Shown: in pieces, positions 7,912-14,671 of the stretch | How the letters are laid out: each line of letters starts with the position of its first letter | Position numbering within the stretch: the stretch's first letter is position 1 | Source of the DNA: CALJIC01 sp039805565 | Lineage (GTDB): Bacteria > Chloroflexota > Chloroflexia > Chloroflexales > Roseiflexaceae | DNA length: 21,648 bases | NCBI GenBank assembly: GCA_039805565.1 | Contig: JBDLTZ010000350.1 | Coordinates: forward strand, 1-21,648 | Direction: 5' to 3' | The notes under the pieces: generated by a model | Database searches by the model: none | What the model was told of the DNA's origin: nothing | Seen by the model: the letters and a program-made list of their open reading frames with translations, nothing else | Made by a program: the position numbers and the translations under genes

Positions 7912-8864
7912 GGCTCCATCTGCCGCTGCCGCACCCGCGGGTCGATCGCGCCGTACAGCAGGTCCACGACGATGTTGATCGTGAGGAACAGGCCGACGAG
8001 GTAGAGCAGCCCGGCCTGGGTGATGGCGTAGTCGCGGCTGCCGATCGAGTCCACCAGCATGCGCCCGACGCCCGGCCAGGCGAAGAGCGACTCGACGATC
8101 ACCGCGCCGCCGAGCAGGCTGCCGAACTGGAGCCCGAGCACGGTGACGATCGGGATGAGGGCGTTCCGCATCGCGTGGCGCCAGATCACCACCCGGTCCG
8201 CCAGGCCTTTGGCGCGCGCCGTTCGCATGTAGTCCTGCTGGAGCACCTCGATCAGCGCCGCGCGCACGAAGCGCATCTGCACCATCGCCGTGGGCAGCGC
8301 CAGCGTGAGCGCCGGCAGCGCCAGGTGCGCCAGCGCCGCGCCGGGGTTCTCGAGGAACGGCACGCGGCCGCTGGGCGGGAGCAGCCCGAGCGTGACCGAG
8401 AACAGCAGGATGTACAGCAGGCCGACCCAGAACCCGGGCGTGCCGAGGAGCAGGGCGGCCGCCAGCCCCAGCGCGCGGTCGGCCCACGAGCCGGGGCGGG
8501 TGGCGGCCACGATGCCGAGCGGCAGCGCCAGCCCCAGCGCCAGCAGGAAGGACGCCAGCGCCAGCTCGATTGTGGCCGGCAGCTTGGCGAGCACGAGCTC
8601 GCGCACCGGGAACTGGTTCACCAGCGAGACCCCCAGGTCCCCACGCGCCACGCGGCCGAGCCAGCGGGCGTACTGGACCGGCAGCGGCTGATCCAGGCCC
8701 ATCTCGGCCCGCACCGCCGCCACCTCCTCGGGTGAGGCGTCGAGCCCCACCACCGTGCGCGCCGGGTCGCCCGGCACCAGCCGGATGGCCACGAAGATGA
8801 TCACCGAGCTGAGCAGCAGCGTCGGCAGGGCCTGGGCCAGCCGCCGGGTGATGTAGCGTAGCAT
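7908..8864 (-). CDS. ABC transporter permease, DppB/OppB type
   Basis: First inner-membrane subunit of the same importer, 318 residues. It begins with the family's MLRYITRRLAQALPTLLLSSVIIFVAIRLVPGDPAR, continues with the periplasmic region LGLDQPLPVQYARWLGRVARGDLGVSLVNQFPV, and carries the EAA loop DYMRTARAKGLADRVVIWRHAMRNALIPIV followed by FAWPGVGRMLVDSI and RDYAITQAGLL. About six membrane segments are visible. It starts 16 bp after the solute-binding protein gene with only a weak ribosome site, which suggests coupling, and overlaps the next permease gene by four bases. Substrate inferred from context only. Confidence 0.95.
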   Translation of the reverse strand: MLRYITRRLAQALPTLLLSSVIIFVAIRLVPGDPARTVVGLDASPEEVAAVRAEMGLDQPLPVQYARWLGRVARGDLGVSLVNQFPVRELVLAKLPATIELALASFLLALGLALPLGIVAATRPGSWADRALGLAAALLLGTPGFWVGLLYILLFSVTLGLLPPSGRVPFLENPGAALAHLALPALTLALPTAMVQMRFVRAALIEVLQQDYMRTARAKGLADRVVIWRHAMRNALIPIVTVLGLQFGSLLGGAVIVESLFAWPGVGRMLVDSIGSRDYAITQAGLLYLVGLFLTINIVVDLLYGAIDPRVRQRQMEP

Positions 8865-8880
8865 AGCCGTCGCGCGCCGC

Positions 8881-10440
8881 CTACCCGAGCGCCACGCCCT
8901 CCATGTAGGCGACGATTCCGACCGGCAGGAGCTTGAGGTTCTGCACCCTGGGGCTCATGCCGAACGAGGTCACGCCGCCGGCGATCGGGATGACGAAGGC
9001 CTGGTCCTGCACGTACTCCACCAGCTCCCTGACCTTGGGCAGCCGCTGCTCTCGGTCCACCATCTGCGCCTGCGCGTCCACCAGCTCGGCGTAGCGCGGG
9101 TCGGCGAAGCCGGTGGGATTGGCGTCCGGCCGCCAGGCGGTGGTGCCCTTGAACAGCAGGCTCGGGTCGGCGCTCGTGCGGCCGTAGGCGTGGGCGTTGA
9201 TGTCGAACTCGCCGCGGTCGGCGGCCTCGGCCCAGCGCGGGCTGTCCTTGGCGTCGATCGTCAGCGTCACCCCGATCTTCTCGAGGTCGGACTGGAGGAT
9301 CTGCACCAGGCCCATGGTCTCCTTGGTCTGGCTGCTGACGTTGACCGAGACGCTGAATCCCTCGGCGCCGGCCTCGGCCAGCAGGCTCTTGGCCTTCTCC
9401 AGGTCGAACGGGTAGACGTTGTCGCGGTCGGCGAAGAAGGCCCAGTGGTAGCCGGGCAGCGGGTTGTTGGTGGGCTTGGACTGGTCGAGCAGCACCGTCT
9501 TGTTGAAGCGCTCGCGGTCGATCGCGTGGGCCATGGCCTGGCGCACGGTTTTGCTGTCGAACGGTGGCTTGCCGGTGTTGAGCCAGATGTTGTAGATCGT
9601 CGCGCCGACGATCTTCTCGGTGCGGTAGGCGGTGCCCTGGGAGAGGCGCACGTAGTCCTGAAGTGTCAGCGGCGCGATGTCGACCGCGTTCGACTCGAGG
9701 TTGGCGACGGCGGCCTGGGCGTCGCCGAAGATTCGGACCTCGATCGTGTCGAGGCTGGCCTTTGTCCCCCAGTACTGCTCGTTGCGCTTGAGCACAATGC
9801 GCTCGTCGGGCACGAACTCGGCGAACGTGAACGGCCCGGTGCCGGCGCCCTGGCGGTCGATGCTCTCCCAGGCGTCCTTGTCCGGGATGTACAGGTTGCC
9901 GAGCAGGTCGGGGATGCCGGCCTCGGGCTTGGAGAGGCGCAGCACCAGCGTCTGGGCGTCCGGCCGCTCGATCGTCTCGATCGCCAGGGCGAAGGTGCGG
10001 AACAGCGCGCCGGTGGAGGGCTCCTTGAGCTGCTCCAGCACCCAGGCCACGTCCTCGGAGCTGAAGGCCCGGCCGGAGTGGAAGGTGACGCCGCTTCGGA
10101 GCTTGATCGTCACCGTCCTGCCACCGTCGGCGATCTCGTACGACTCGGCCAGGTGCGGCACGAGCTTCCCGTCGGCGTCGTAGCGCAGCAGGCTGTCGTA
10201 GAGTGCGCCCCAGGACCAGAACGAGTTCTGGCGCACCGGGTTAAACGTGCGCGGGTTGCTGACCTCGGCGATGCGCAGCGTGCCGCCCTTAGGCGCCGCC
10301 TGCTGGGCGCTATCCCCCTGGCCCGCCGCCGGAGCCTGTGGGCCCGCACCGCCGCATGCCGCCAGCACTGCCGCCGACGCTGTCCCGCAGGCCGCGAGCA
10401 GGAACGCCCGGCGACTCAGCGGCTTCCGATCATTGGTCAT
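8881..10440 (-). CDS. ABC transporter solute-binding protein, family 5, Tat-type lipoprotein
   Basis: The extracytoplasmic substrate receptor of the importer, 519 residues. The N-terminus has a twin-arginine motif (S9-R-R-A-F-L) and a lipobox L26-A-A-C29, so it is probably exported folded and lipid-anchored at Cys29. The mature part is a standard SBP_bac_5 protein: GGTLRIAEVSNPRTFNPV, YDSLLRYDADGKLVPHLAESYEI, TVTIKLRSGVTFHSGRAFSSEDVAWVLEQ, and RQAMAHAIDRERFNKTVLL. It starts at ATG 10440 with GGAG 8 bases upstream and is second in the leftward operon, 61 bp after rhaEW across a small hairpin. Family members bind peptides, nickel or oligosaccharides; the neighbours favour a rhamnose-containing oligosaccharide (inference). 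Confidence 0.95.
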   Translation of the reverse strand: MTNDRKPLSRRAFLLAACGTASAAVLAACGGAGPQAPAAGQGDSAQQAAPKGGTLRIAEVSNPRTFNPVRQNSFWSWGALYDSLLRYDADGKLVPHLAESYEIADGGRTVTIKLRSGVTFHSGRAFSSEDVAWVLEQLKEPSTGALFRTFALAIETIERPDAQTLVLRLSKPEAGIPDLLGNLYIPDKDAWESIDRQGAGTGPFTFAEFVPDERIVLKRNEQYWGTKASLDTIEVRIFGDAQAAVANLESNAVDIAPLTLQDYVRLSQGTAYRTEKIVGATIYNIWLNTGKPPFDSKTVRQAMAHAIDRERFNKTVLLDQSKPTNNPLPGYHWAFFADRDNVYPFDLEKAKSLLAEAGAEGFSVSVNVSSQTKETMGLVQILQSDLEKIGVTLTIDAKDSPRWAEAADRGEFDINAHAYGRTSADPSLLFKGTTAWRPDANPTGFADPRYAELVDAQAQMVDREQRLPKVRELVEYVQDQAFVIPIAGGVTSFGMSPRVQNLKLLPVGIVAYMEGVALG

Positions 10441-10477
10441 GTGTGTTGCTCCGAAACTTGTACGAAAGAGCGGGGTG

Positions 10478-10496
10478 GTGGGGGCGTTGCCCCCAC
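10478..10496. terminator. Small hairpin between rhaEW and the solute-binding protein gene
   Basis: GTGGGGGC, loop GTT, GCCCCCAC: a perfect 8-bp stem directly after the rhaEW stop codon. It has no U-tract and sits inside an apparent operon, so it may be an attenuating or mRNA-stabilising element that raises the relative level of the transporter transcript. A similar hairpin occurs at 14595-14617. Confidence 0.55.
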
Positions 10497-10501
10497 GAAG
10501 A

Positions 10502-12691
10502 CTACCGCAAGAACGCCTCGTGCAGGCCGCCGTCCACGCTGATCACCTGGCCCGAGGTGCGGCTGAGGCGCCGGCTCAGCAGGATGAAGTACGCCTCGGC
10601 CTGGTCTGCGGGGGTAATTGGTTGCTTCGTGAGCGTCCGGTCGGCGTAGAAGCGCGCCAGCTTGGCGGTGAGCGCCTCGGTGGCCTCCTGCTCATCGAAC
10701 GGGATGCCGTACTTCAGCAGCGACGACATCACCCGGTCGCGCGGGAACATCGAGCTGCCCTGCACCACCGTCGCGGGTGCCACGCCGTTGACGCGCACCA
10801 GCGGCGCCAGCTCCACCGCCAGCTCGCGGATGAGGTGGTTCACCGCCGCCTTGCTTGTGTCGTAGGCCAGGGTGCCCTTCTTCGCCACCACCGCGTTGGC
10901 GCTGCTCGTGAGCACCAGTGTCGCCGGGAGCCCCTGCTCGCGCCAGAGCACCGCCGCCTCGTCAGCCACCAGGTAGGAGCCGGTGACGTTGATGGCGTAG
11001 GTCAGCGCCCACTTGTCATCGGGGATGTGGCCGGTGGCGTCCGAGGGTACGATCACACCGGCCGTCACGGCGATGTCGTCGATGCCGCCGTAGGCCAGGG
11101 TGGCCTCGCGCAGCGCCGCGCGCACGCTGGCGCGGTCGGTCACGTTGCAGGCCACGCCGATCGCCGGGCCGCAGGCGGAGATATCGCTACCCGCCACACC
11201 GATCCCGGCACCGAGGCGCGCCACGATCGCCTGGGCCGTCTCCTCGGCGGCGGCGTGGTTCAGGTCCACGCAGACGATCTGCGCCCCCTCGCGGCTCAGG
11301 CGCTGCGCCACCTCGCGGCCGATCCCGCTGCCGGCGCCCACCACCGCGATCACGCGCCGGGCGAGCTCCTGCTCGGGCGGCATGCGGCGCAGCTTGGCCT
11401 CCTCGAGCGCCCAGTACTCGATGTCGAAGGCCTCCTGGCGCGGCAGGGCCACGTACTCGCTCGCGGCCTCGGCGCCGCGCATCACCTCGATCGCGCAGGT
11501 GTAGAACTCGGCCGTCACGCGCGACTCGCTCTTGTCCTTGCCCCAGGCCACCAGGCCCAGGCCCGGGATGAGGATGACGGTCGGGTTCGGGTCGCGCATG
11601 GCGGGCGAGTCCGGCCGGCGGTGGGCCTCGTAGTAGGCCGCGTAGTCGGCGCGGTAGGCCGCCAGCCCGGCGTCAAGCTTGGCGCGTAGGGCGGCGGCGT
11701 CCTCGGCCTGCGGGTTCCAGTCCACGTAGAGCGGCTTGATCTTGGTGCGCAGGAAGTGGTCCGGGCAGGAGGTGCCGAGCTCGGCCAGGCGCGCGGCGTC
11801 GGCGCTGTTCACAAAGCGCAGCGTCGGCTCGTCGTCCTGGAAGGTGGCGACCTGGCGGGCGCGCTCGCCGAGGCGGCCGCGCAGCCAGGGGAGCAGGTCG
11901 GCCAGGCGCTCGCGGCGCTCGGCGCGCTCAAGGGCCGGGTAGCGGGCGCCGCCGAAGGTCTGGTCGCCGCGGTCGCGCTCGGCCAGGAAGCGCGCGGCCT
12001 GCTCGATCAGGCGCAGGCTCAGCTCGTAGCAGTCCTTGCCGTCATCGGCCCAGTTGATCAGGCCGTGGCCGCCGAGCACCACGCCCTTCGCCTGGGGGTG
12101 CTCGACGCACACCTGCTGCAGGAGCAGGCCGAGGTCGAAGCCGGGGCGCTGCCAGGGGAGCCAGACCACCTCATCGCCGTAGATCTCGCGCGTGAGGCGT
12201 TCGCCGTCGCGCGAGGCGGCGATGGCGATTACCGCGTTGGGGTGGGTGTGGTCCACGTGGCGGGCGGGCACAAAGCCGTGCAGCGGGGTGTCGATCGACG
12301 GCGCGCGCGGGTTGAGGTTGTAGGTGCAGTGCGGCAGCAGGCCGACCATCGCGTCCTCGACGGCGGTCTTCGGGCCGCGGCCGGGGTCGGCCAGGTAGCG
12401 CTCGCGCAGCTGGTGGAGGCGCTCGAGGGTCAGCGAGGAGAAGTGCTCGCGCTTGGCGGTGCGGAGGTCGCCGCCGGAGCCCTTCACCCAGAGCACGTCG
12501 ACCGGCTGGCCGGTGAGCGGGTCGCGCTGCTCGATCTTGGCCGAGGTGTTGCCGCCGCCGGTGTTAGTGATGCGTGTGTCGGCGCCCAGCAGGTTCGAGC
12601 GGTAGATCAGCTGGTCCACCGGGTCAAGGGCGGCGGCGCGCGCGTTCTCCCACAGGTAGCTCACATGGTGAAACGTGGGCTGTACTGTCAT
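10502..12691 (-). CDS. rhaEW: Bifunctional rhamnulose-1-phosphate aldolase / short-chain dehydrogenase
   Basis: Last two steps of phosphorylated L-rhamnose catabolism in the cytoplasm: cleavage of rhamnulose-1-phosphate to dihydroxyacetone phosphate and L-lactaldehyde, and NAD-dependent oxidation of the lactaldehyde. The 729-residue chain is a fusion. Residues 1 to about 440 are a class II aldolase/adducin domain with NTGGGNTSAK, the metal site VDHTHPNAV and VVLGGHGLINW. The rest is an SDR domain with the NAD loop AVVGAGSGIGREVAQRLS, VTAGVIVPS, LTSSANAV and the catalytic pair Y-D-T-S-K. This form is known as RhaEW, characterised in Chloroflexus aurantiacus and Bacillus subtilis. It starts at ATG 12691 behind GGAGGAGA, is the first gene of the leftward operon, and is divergent from the DeoR regulator. 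Identity is strong; whether the oxidation product here is lactate was not shown for this protein. Confidence 0.95.
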   Translation of the reverse strand: MTVQPTFHHVSYLWENARAAALDPVDQLIYRSNLLGADTRITNTGGGNTSAKIEQRDPLTGQPVDVLWVKGSGGDLRTAKREHFSSLTLERLHQLRERYLADPGRGPKTAVEDAMVGLLPHCTYNLNPRAPSIDTPLHGFVPARHVDHTHPNAVIAIAASRDGERLTREIYGDEVVWLPWQRPGFDLGLLLQQVCVEHPQAKGVVLGGHGLINWADDGKDCYELSLRLIEQAARFLAERDRGDQTFGGARYPALERAERRERLADLLPWLRGRLGERARQVATFQDDEPTLRFVNSADAARLAELGTSCPDHFLRTKIKPLYVDWNPQAEDAAALRAKLDAGLAAYRADYAAYYEAHRRPDSPAMRDPNPTVILIPGLGLVAWGKDKSESRVTAEFYTCAIEVMRGAEAASEYVALPRQEAFDIEYWALEEAKLRRMPPEQELARRVIAVVGAGSGIGREVAQRLSREGAQIVCVDLNHAAAEETAQAIVARLGAGIGVAGSDISACGPAIGVACNVTDRASVRAALREATLAYGGIDDIAVTAGVIVPSDATGHIPDDKWALTYAINVTGSYLVADEAAVLWREQGLPATLVLTSSANAVVAKKGTLAYDTSKAAVNHLIRELAVELAPLVRVNGVAPATVVQGSSMFPRDRVMSSLLKYGIPFDEQEATEALTAKLARFYADRTLTKQPITPADQAEAYFILLSRRLSRTSGQVISVDGGLHEAFLR

Positions 12692-12748
12692 AGTCTCCTC
12701 CTCTCCCGCGGCGCGCGGAAGCCGGGTCAGATGATACGTAGTCTGGTG

Positions 12749-12781
12749 GAGGCGGCATGCCGTGGTACGACGGGCCGCCTC
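12749..12781 (-). promoter_or_regulatory. Hairpin in the rhaEW leader
   Basis: GAGGCGGC (12749-12756) pairs with GCCGCCTC (12774-12781), and CCGT/ACGG continues the stem inward across a 3-base bulge to a 6-base loop. It lies in the 5' untranslated region between the predicted start site (about 12834) and the ribosome site. It could stabilise the mRNA or affect translation; no known riboswitch class is recognised. Confidence 0.5.
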
Positions 12782-12810
12782 GTAGCTCCGAGTAAGCGCT
12801 ATCCGAAAAC

Positions 12811-12819
12811 TATTCGTAA
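12811..12819 (-). promoter_or_regulatory. Candidate operator in front of rhaEW (TTACGAATA)
   Basis: TTACGAATA on the minus strand begins 21 bases after the -10 of the rhaEW promoter, in the early transcribed region. The same 9-mer occurs at exactly the same offset behind the regulator promoter on the other strand. A repressor bound here would block early elongation. The likely ligand is the adjacent DeoR-family protein (inference). Confidence 0.6.
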
Positions 12820-12840
12820 ACGTCGATGACGTGCTGGGCT

Positions 12841-12869
12841 ATGCTACCAACCTTCCCATGCCTTGTCAA
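12841..12869 (-). promoter_or_regulatory. rhaEW operon promoter
   Basis: On the minus strand, TTGACA (12869-12864), a 17-bp spacer and TAGCAT (12846-12841). Both spacing and -35 are consensus for the housekeeping sigma factor. The predicted start is near 12834, leaving a leader of about 140 nt before the rhaEW ATG. Confidence 0.75.
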
Positions 12870-12882
12870 TAACCGTATCACA

Positions 12883-12911
12883 GAGCCGCAGACAGCATGT
12901 ATCAGCGGCTC
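12883..12911. promoter_or_regulatory. Inverted repeat between the two divergent promoters
   Basis: GAGCCGC (12883-12889) and GCGGCTC (12905-12911) form a perfect 7-bp inverted repeat with 15 bases between. It fills the space between the two -35 boxes and abuts the regulator's -35. It may be a binding site for an activator such as a CRP-like protein, or a DNA element without regulatory role; no protein can be named. Confidence 0.4.
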
Positions 12912-12912
12912 C

Positions 12913-12941
12913 TTGACATCACGCGTGCTGCGCCCTAGTAT
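12913..12941 (+). promoter_or_regulatory. Promoter of the DeoR regulator operon
   Basis: TTGACA (12913-12918), 17-bp spacer, TAGTAT (12936-12941). Predicted start near 12948, about 45 nt before the ATG. It mirrors the rhaEW promoter in -35 sequence, spacer and -10 type. Confidence 0.78.
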
Positions 12942-12962
12942 TACGACTGAAAGCCAGGATGC

Positions 12963-12971
12963 TTACGAATA
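12963..12971 (+). promoter_or_regulatory. Candidate operator in front of the DeoR regulator gene (TTACGAATA)
   Basis: TTACGAATA starts 21 bases after the -10, just downstream of the predicted start site and 21 bases before the ATG. It is the mirror copy of the 12811-12819 site. It would give autoregulation of the DeoR-family gene together with control of rhaEW. Confidence 0.6.
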
Positions 12972-12992
12972 CGTTTGTTTGAGGGGCGTGGC

Positions 12993-13769
12993 ATGAGTGA
13001 CAGCAGCCGGCCGGCCGAGCACCGGCGCGATCAGATCCTGGCACGGCTCAGTGATCGCGGGCGGCTGTCGGTGGCTGAGATCAGTCAGTTCTGCGGCGTC
13101 TCTGAGGTGACGATCCGCAAGGACCTGGATGTGCTCGAGACACAGGGCCTGCTGATGCGGGTGCACGGCGGCGCGGTGCTCTCCGGCCGCGGCCAGATCG
13201 AGCAGTCGTTTGCGGCGCGTGAGCACGAGGGGCTGGAGGCCAAGCGTCGCGTCGCGCAGGCCGCTGCCGCGCTGATCCGCTCCCAGCAGCGCATTTTTCT
13301 GGACGCCAGCACCACGGCGTTCCAGATCGCCCGCCTGATCAAGGACCACCAGGAGCTCACGGTGGTGACCAACGGCCTCTACACGGCGCTAGAGCTGGCG
13401 GCCTCACAGGGGATCACGGTGATCGTGGCCGGCGGAGTGGTGCGTCACCGCTCGAGCTCGCTGGTGGGCGGGCTGAACTCCGATATGATCCAGCGCCTGC
13501 GGGTGGACATCGGCTTCTTCGGGGCCCGCGGCGTGACGGCGGCCGACGGCCTGACCGAGACGGATCTGGGCGAGGCGCAGCTCAAGCACCAGATGGTCCG
13601 CGCCTCGCAGGTGGTGGTGGGCGTGGCCGACTCCAGCAAGTTCGGCCAGGTCCACCTCAACTCGTTTGCCCTGCCGAGCGAGATCGACCGGATGATCAGC
13701 GATGCCGCGGCGCCCGCCGATGTGGTGGCGGGGCTCCGTGCGCAGGACATTGTCGTCGAGTTGGTATAG
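12993..13769 (+). CDS. DeoR-family transcriptional regulator, probable rhamnose regulator
   Basis: A 258-residue sugar-responsive repressor. Residues 10-62 form the N-terminal DeoR winged helix (RRDQILARL, VAEISQFCGVSEVTIRKDLDVLETQGLL, then V57-H-G-G-A). Residues 75-258 are the DeoRC sensor domain with FLDASTTAFQIARLI, VVTNGLYTALEL, VAGGVVRHRSSSLVG, DIGFFGARGV and VGVADSSKFG, which belong to the ISOCOT fold that binds phosphorylated sugars. I chose ATG 12993 because GAGGGG is 6 bases upstream; an in-frame TTG at 12975 has no ribosome site and would overlap the operator. It is divergent from rhaEW and first of a four-gene rightward group. DeoR-type RhaR proteins are known rhamnose regulators in several phyla; the effector here is probably rhamnulose-1-phosphate or a relative (inference). 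Confidence 0.9.
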   Translation: MSDSSRPAEHRRDQILARLSDRGRLSVAEISQFCGVSEVTIRKDLDVLETQGLLMRVHGGAVLSGRGQIEQSFAAREHEGLEAKRRVAQAAAALIRSQQRIFLDASTTAFQIARLIKDHQELTVVTNGLYTALELAASQGITVIVAGGVVRHRSSSLVGGLNSDMIQRLRVDIGFFGARGVTAADGLTETDLGEAQLKHQMVRASQVVVGVADSSKFGQVHLNSFALPSEIDRMISDAAAPADVVAGLRAQDIVVELV

Positions 13770-13784
13770 AGGGAGACATAACCG

Positions 13785-14576
13785 ATGCGACTGGGGTGCA
13801 ATACGGTGCTGTTCGGCCCGGCGGACCTGGCCACCGCGCTGCAGCACGTGGCCTGGGCCGGCTACCGCTACGTGGAGCTGGCGGCCATCAAGGGAATGTG
13901 TGAGCACATCCGGCCCGAGGAGGGCACCGGGCAGGCCGCCGAGGTGCGCCGGCTGCTGGCCGAGCACGGCTTGGAGGCCACGGCGATCGAGGCTGCCACG
14001 ACCGACGCCGCCCGCCTGGAGCAGGTCTTCGCCCTGGCCGAGGCGATCGGCGTGCCGATCGTCAACATCGGCTCGGGCGGCACCAGCGGCGACGAGGAGT
14101 CGACCGTGCGGGCCATCGAGCACATCGGCGAGCTGGCGCGCATGGCGGGGCGCTTCGGCCTGCGTCTGGCGGTCAAGCCGCACGTCGGCCAGGCGATCTA
14201 CAACGCCGACACGGCGCTTCGGCTCACCGACGCGGTGCGCGAGCCCGCGCTGGGGCTGAACTTCGACCCGAGCCACCTCTACCGCGCCGACGAGGAGCCG
14301 CCCGAGGTAGCCCGCCGCTGGGGCGCGCGCATCGTGACCTCGCACTTCCGCGACTGCGCCTCACGCGAGCAGCGCGTCGGCCCGCCCGAGACCCAGATCC
14401 CCGGGCGCGGCACGGTGGACCTGCCTGGCACGCTGCGCGCCCTGCGCGAGGTGGGCTACGACGGGCCGCTGAACCTCGAGGTGATCGGCGCCGGCCAGTA
14501 CCCGCTCTCGCGCGCCATGGGCGTGGCCGCCGAGAGCCGCGGCTACCTGAGCCGCTGCCTGCAAGAGCTCGTGTAA
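13785..14576 (+). CDS. Xylose-isomerase-like TIM-barrel protein (sugar isomerase/epimerase family)
   Basis: 263 residues of the AP-endonuclease-2/xylose-isomerase-like barrel, probably acting on a sugar or sugar phosphate in the cytoplasm. Visible elements are LGCNTVLFG at strand 1, YRYVELAAIKG at strand 2, PIVNIGSGG at strand 4, Asp161 and His164 in NFDPSHLY, His187 in VTSHFRD and Glu232 in NLEVIGAG. These are four of the metal-site and barrel-end residues. At the usual first metal ligand (Glu after strand 5) this protein has Lys131 in AVKPHVGQ. It starts at ATG 13785 with GGGAGA, 15 bases after the regulator gene. At 263 residues it is shorter than the RhaI-type rhamnose isomerases, so I do not call it one. 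Fold certain; reaction unknown. Confidence 0.85.
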   Translation: MRLGCNTVLFGPADLATALQHVAWAGYRYVELAAIKGMCEHIRPEEGTGQAAEVRRLLAEHGLEATAIEAATTDAARLEQVFALAEAIGVPIVNIGSGGTSGDEESTVRAIEHIGELARMAGRFGLRLAVKPHVGQAIYNADTALRLTDAVREPALGLNFDPSHLYRADEEPPEVARRWGARIVTSHFRDCASREQRVGPPETQIPGRGTVDLPGTLRALREVGYDGPLNLEVIGAGQYPLSRAMGVAAESRGYLSRCLQELV

Positions 14577-14594
14577 CACCCCTCAATGGGAGGT

Positions 14595-14617
14595 TTGGAG
14601 GGGCAAAGCCCCTCCAA
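14595..14617. terminator. Hairpin between the TIM-barrel and oxidoreductase genes
   Basis: TTGGAGGGGC, loop AAA, GCCCCTCCAA: a perfect 10-bp stem in the 95-bp gap. ATTCTTCTCT follows within a few bases on the plus strand, a weak U-rich run. It may reduce transcription into the next two genes, or be one copy of a dispersed GC-rich hairpin, as a related one lies at 10478. Confidence 0.6.
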
Positions 14618-14671
14618 CACATTCTTCTCTCGGGGCCACTCCCCGAACCACTGTCAAAGGAGACACCACCC

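Noticed and set aside
9190..10542. 450-codon plus-strand frame opposite the solute-binding protein gene
   Set aside because: Antisense shadow of a conserved gene; no motif and no start signal.
13785..14576. Calling the TIM-barrel protein L-rhamnose isomerase
   Set aside because: It is too short for RhaA or RhaI and lacks a usual metal ligand; only the fold is supported.
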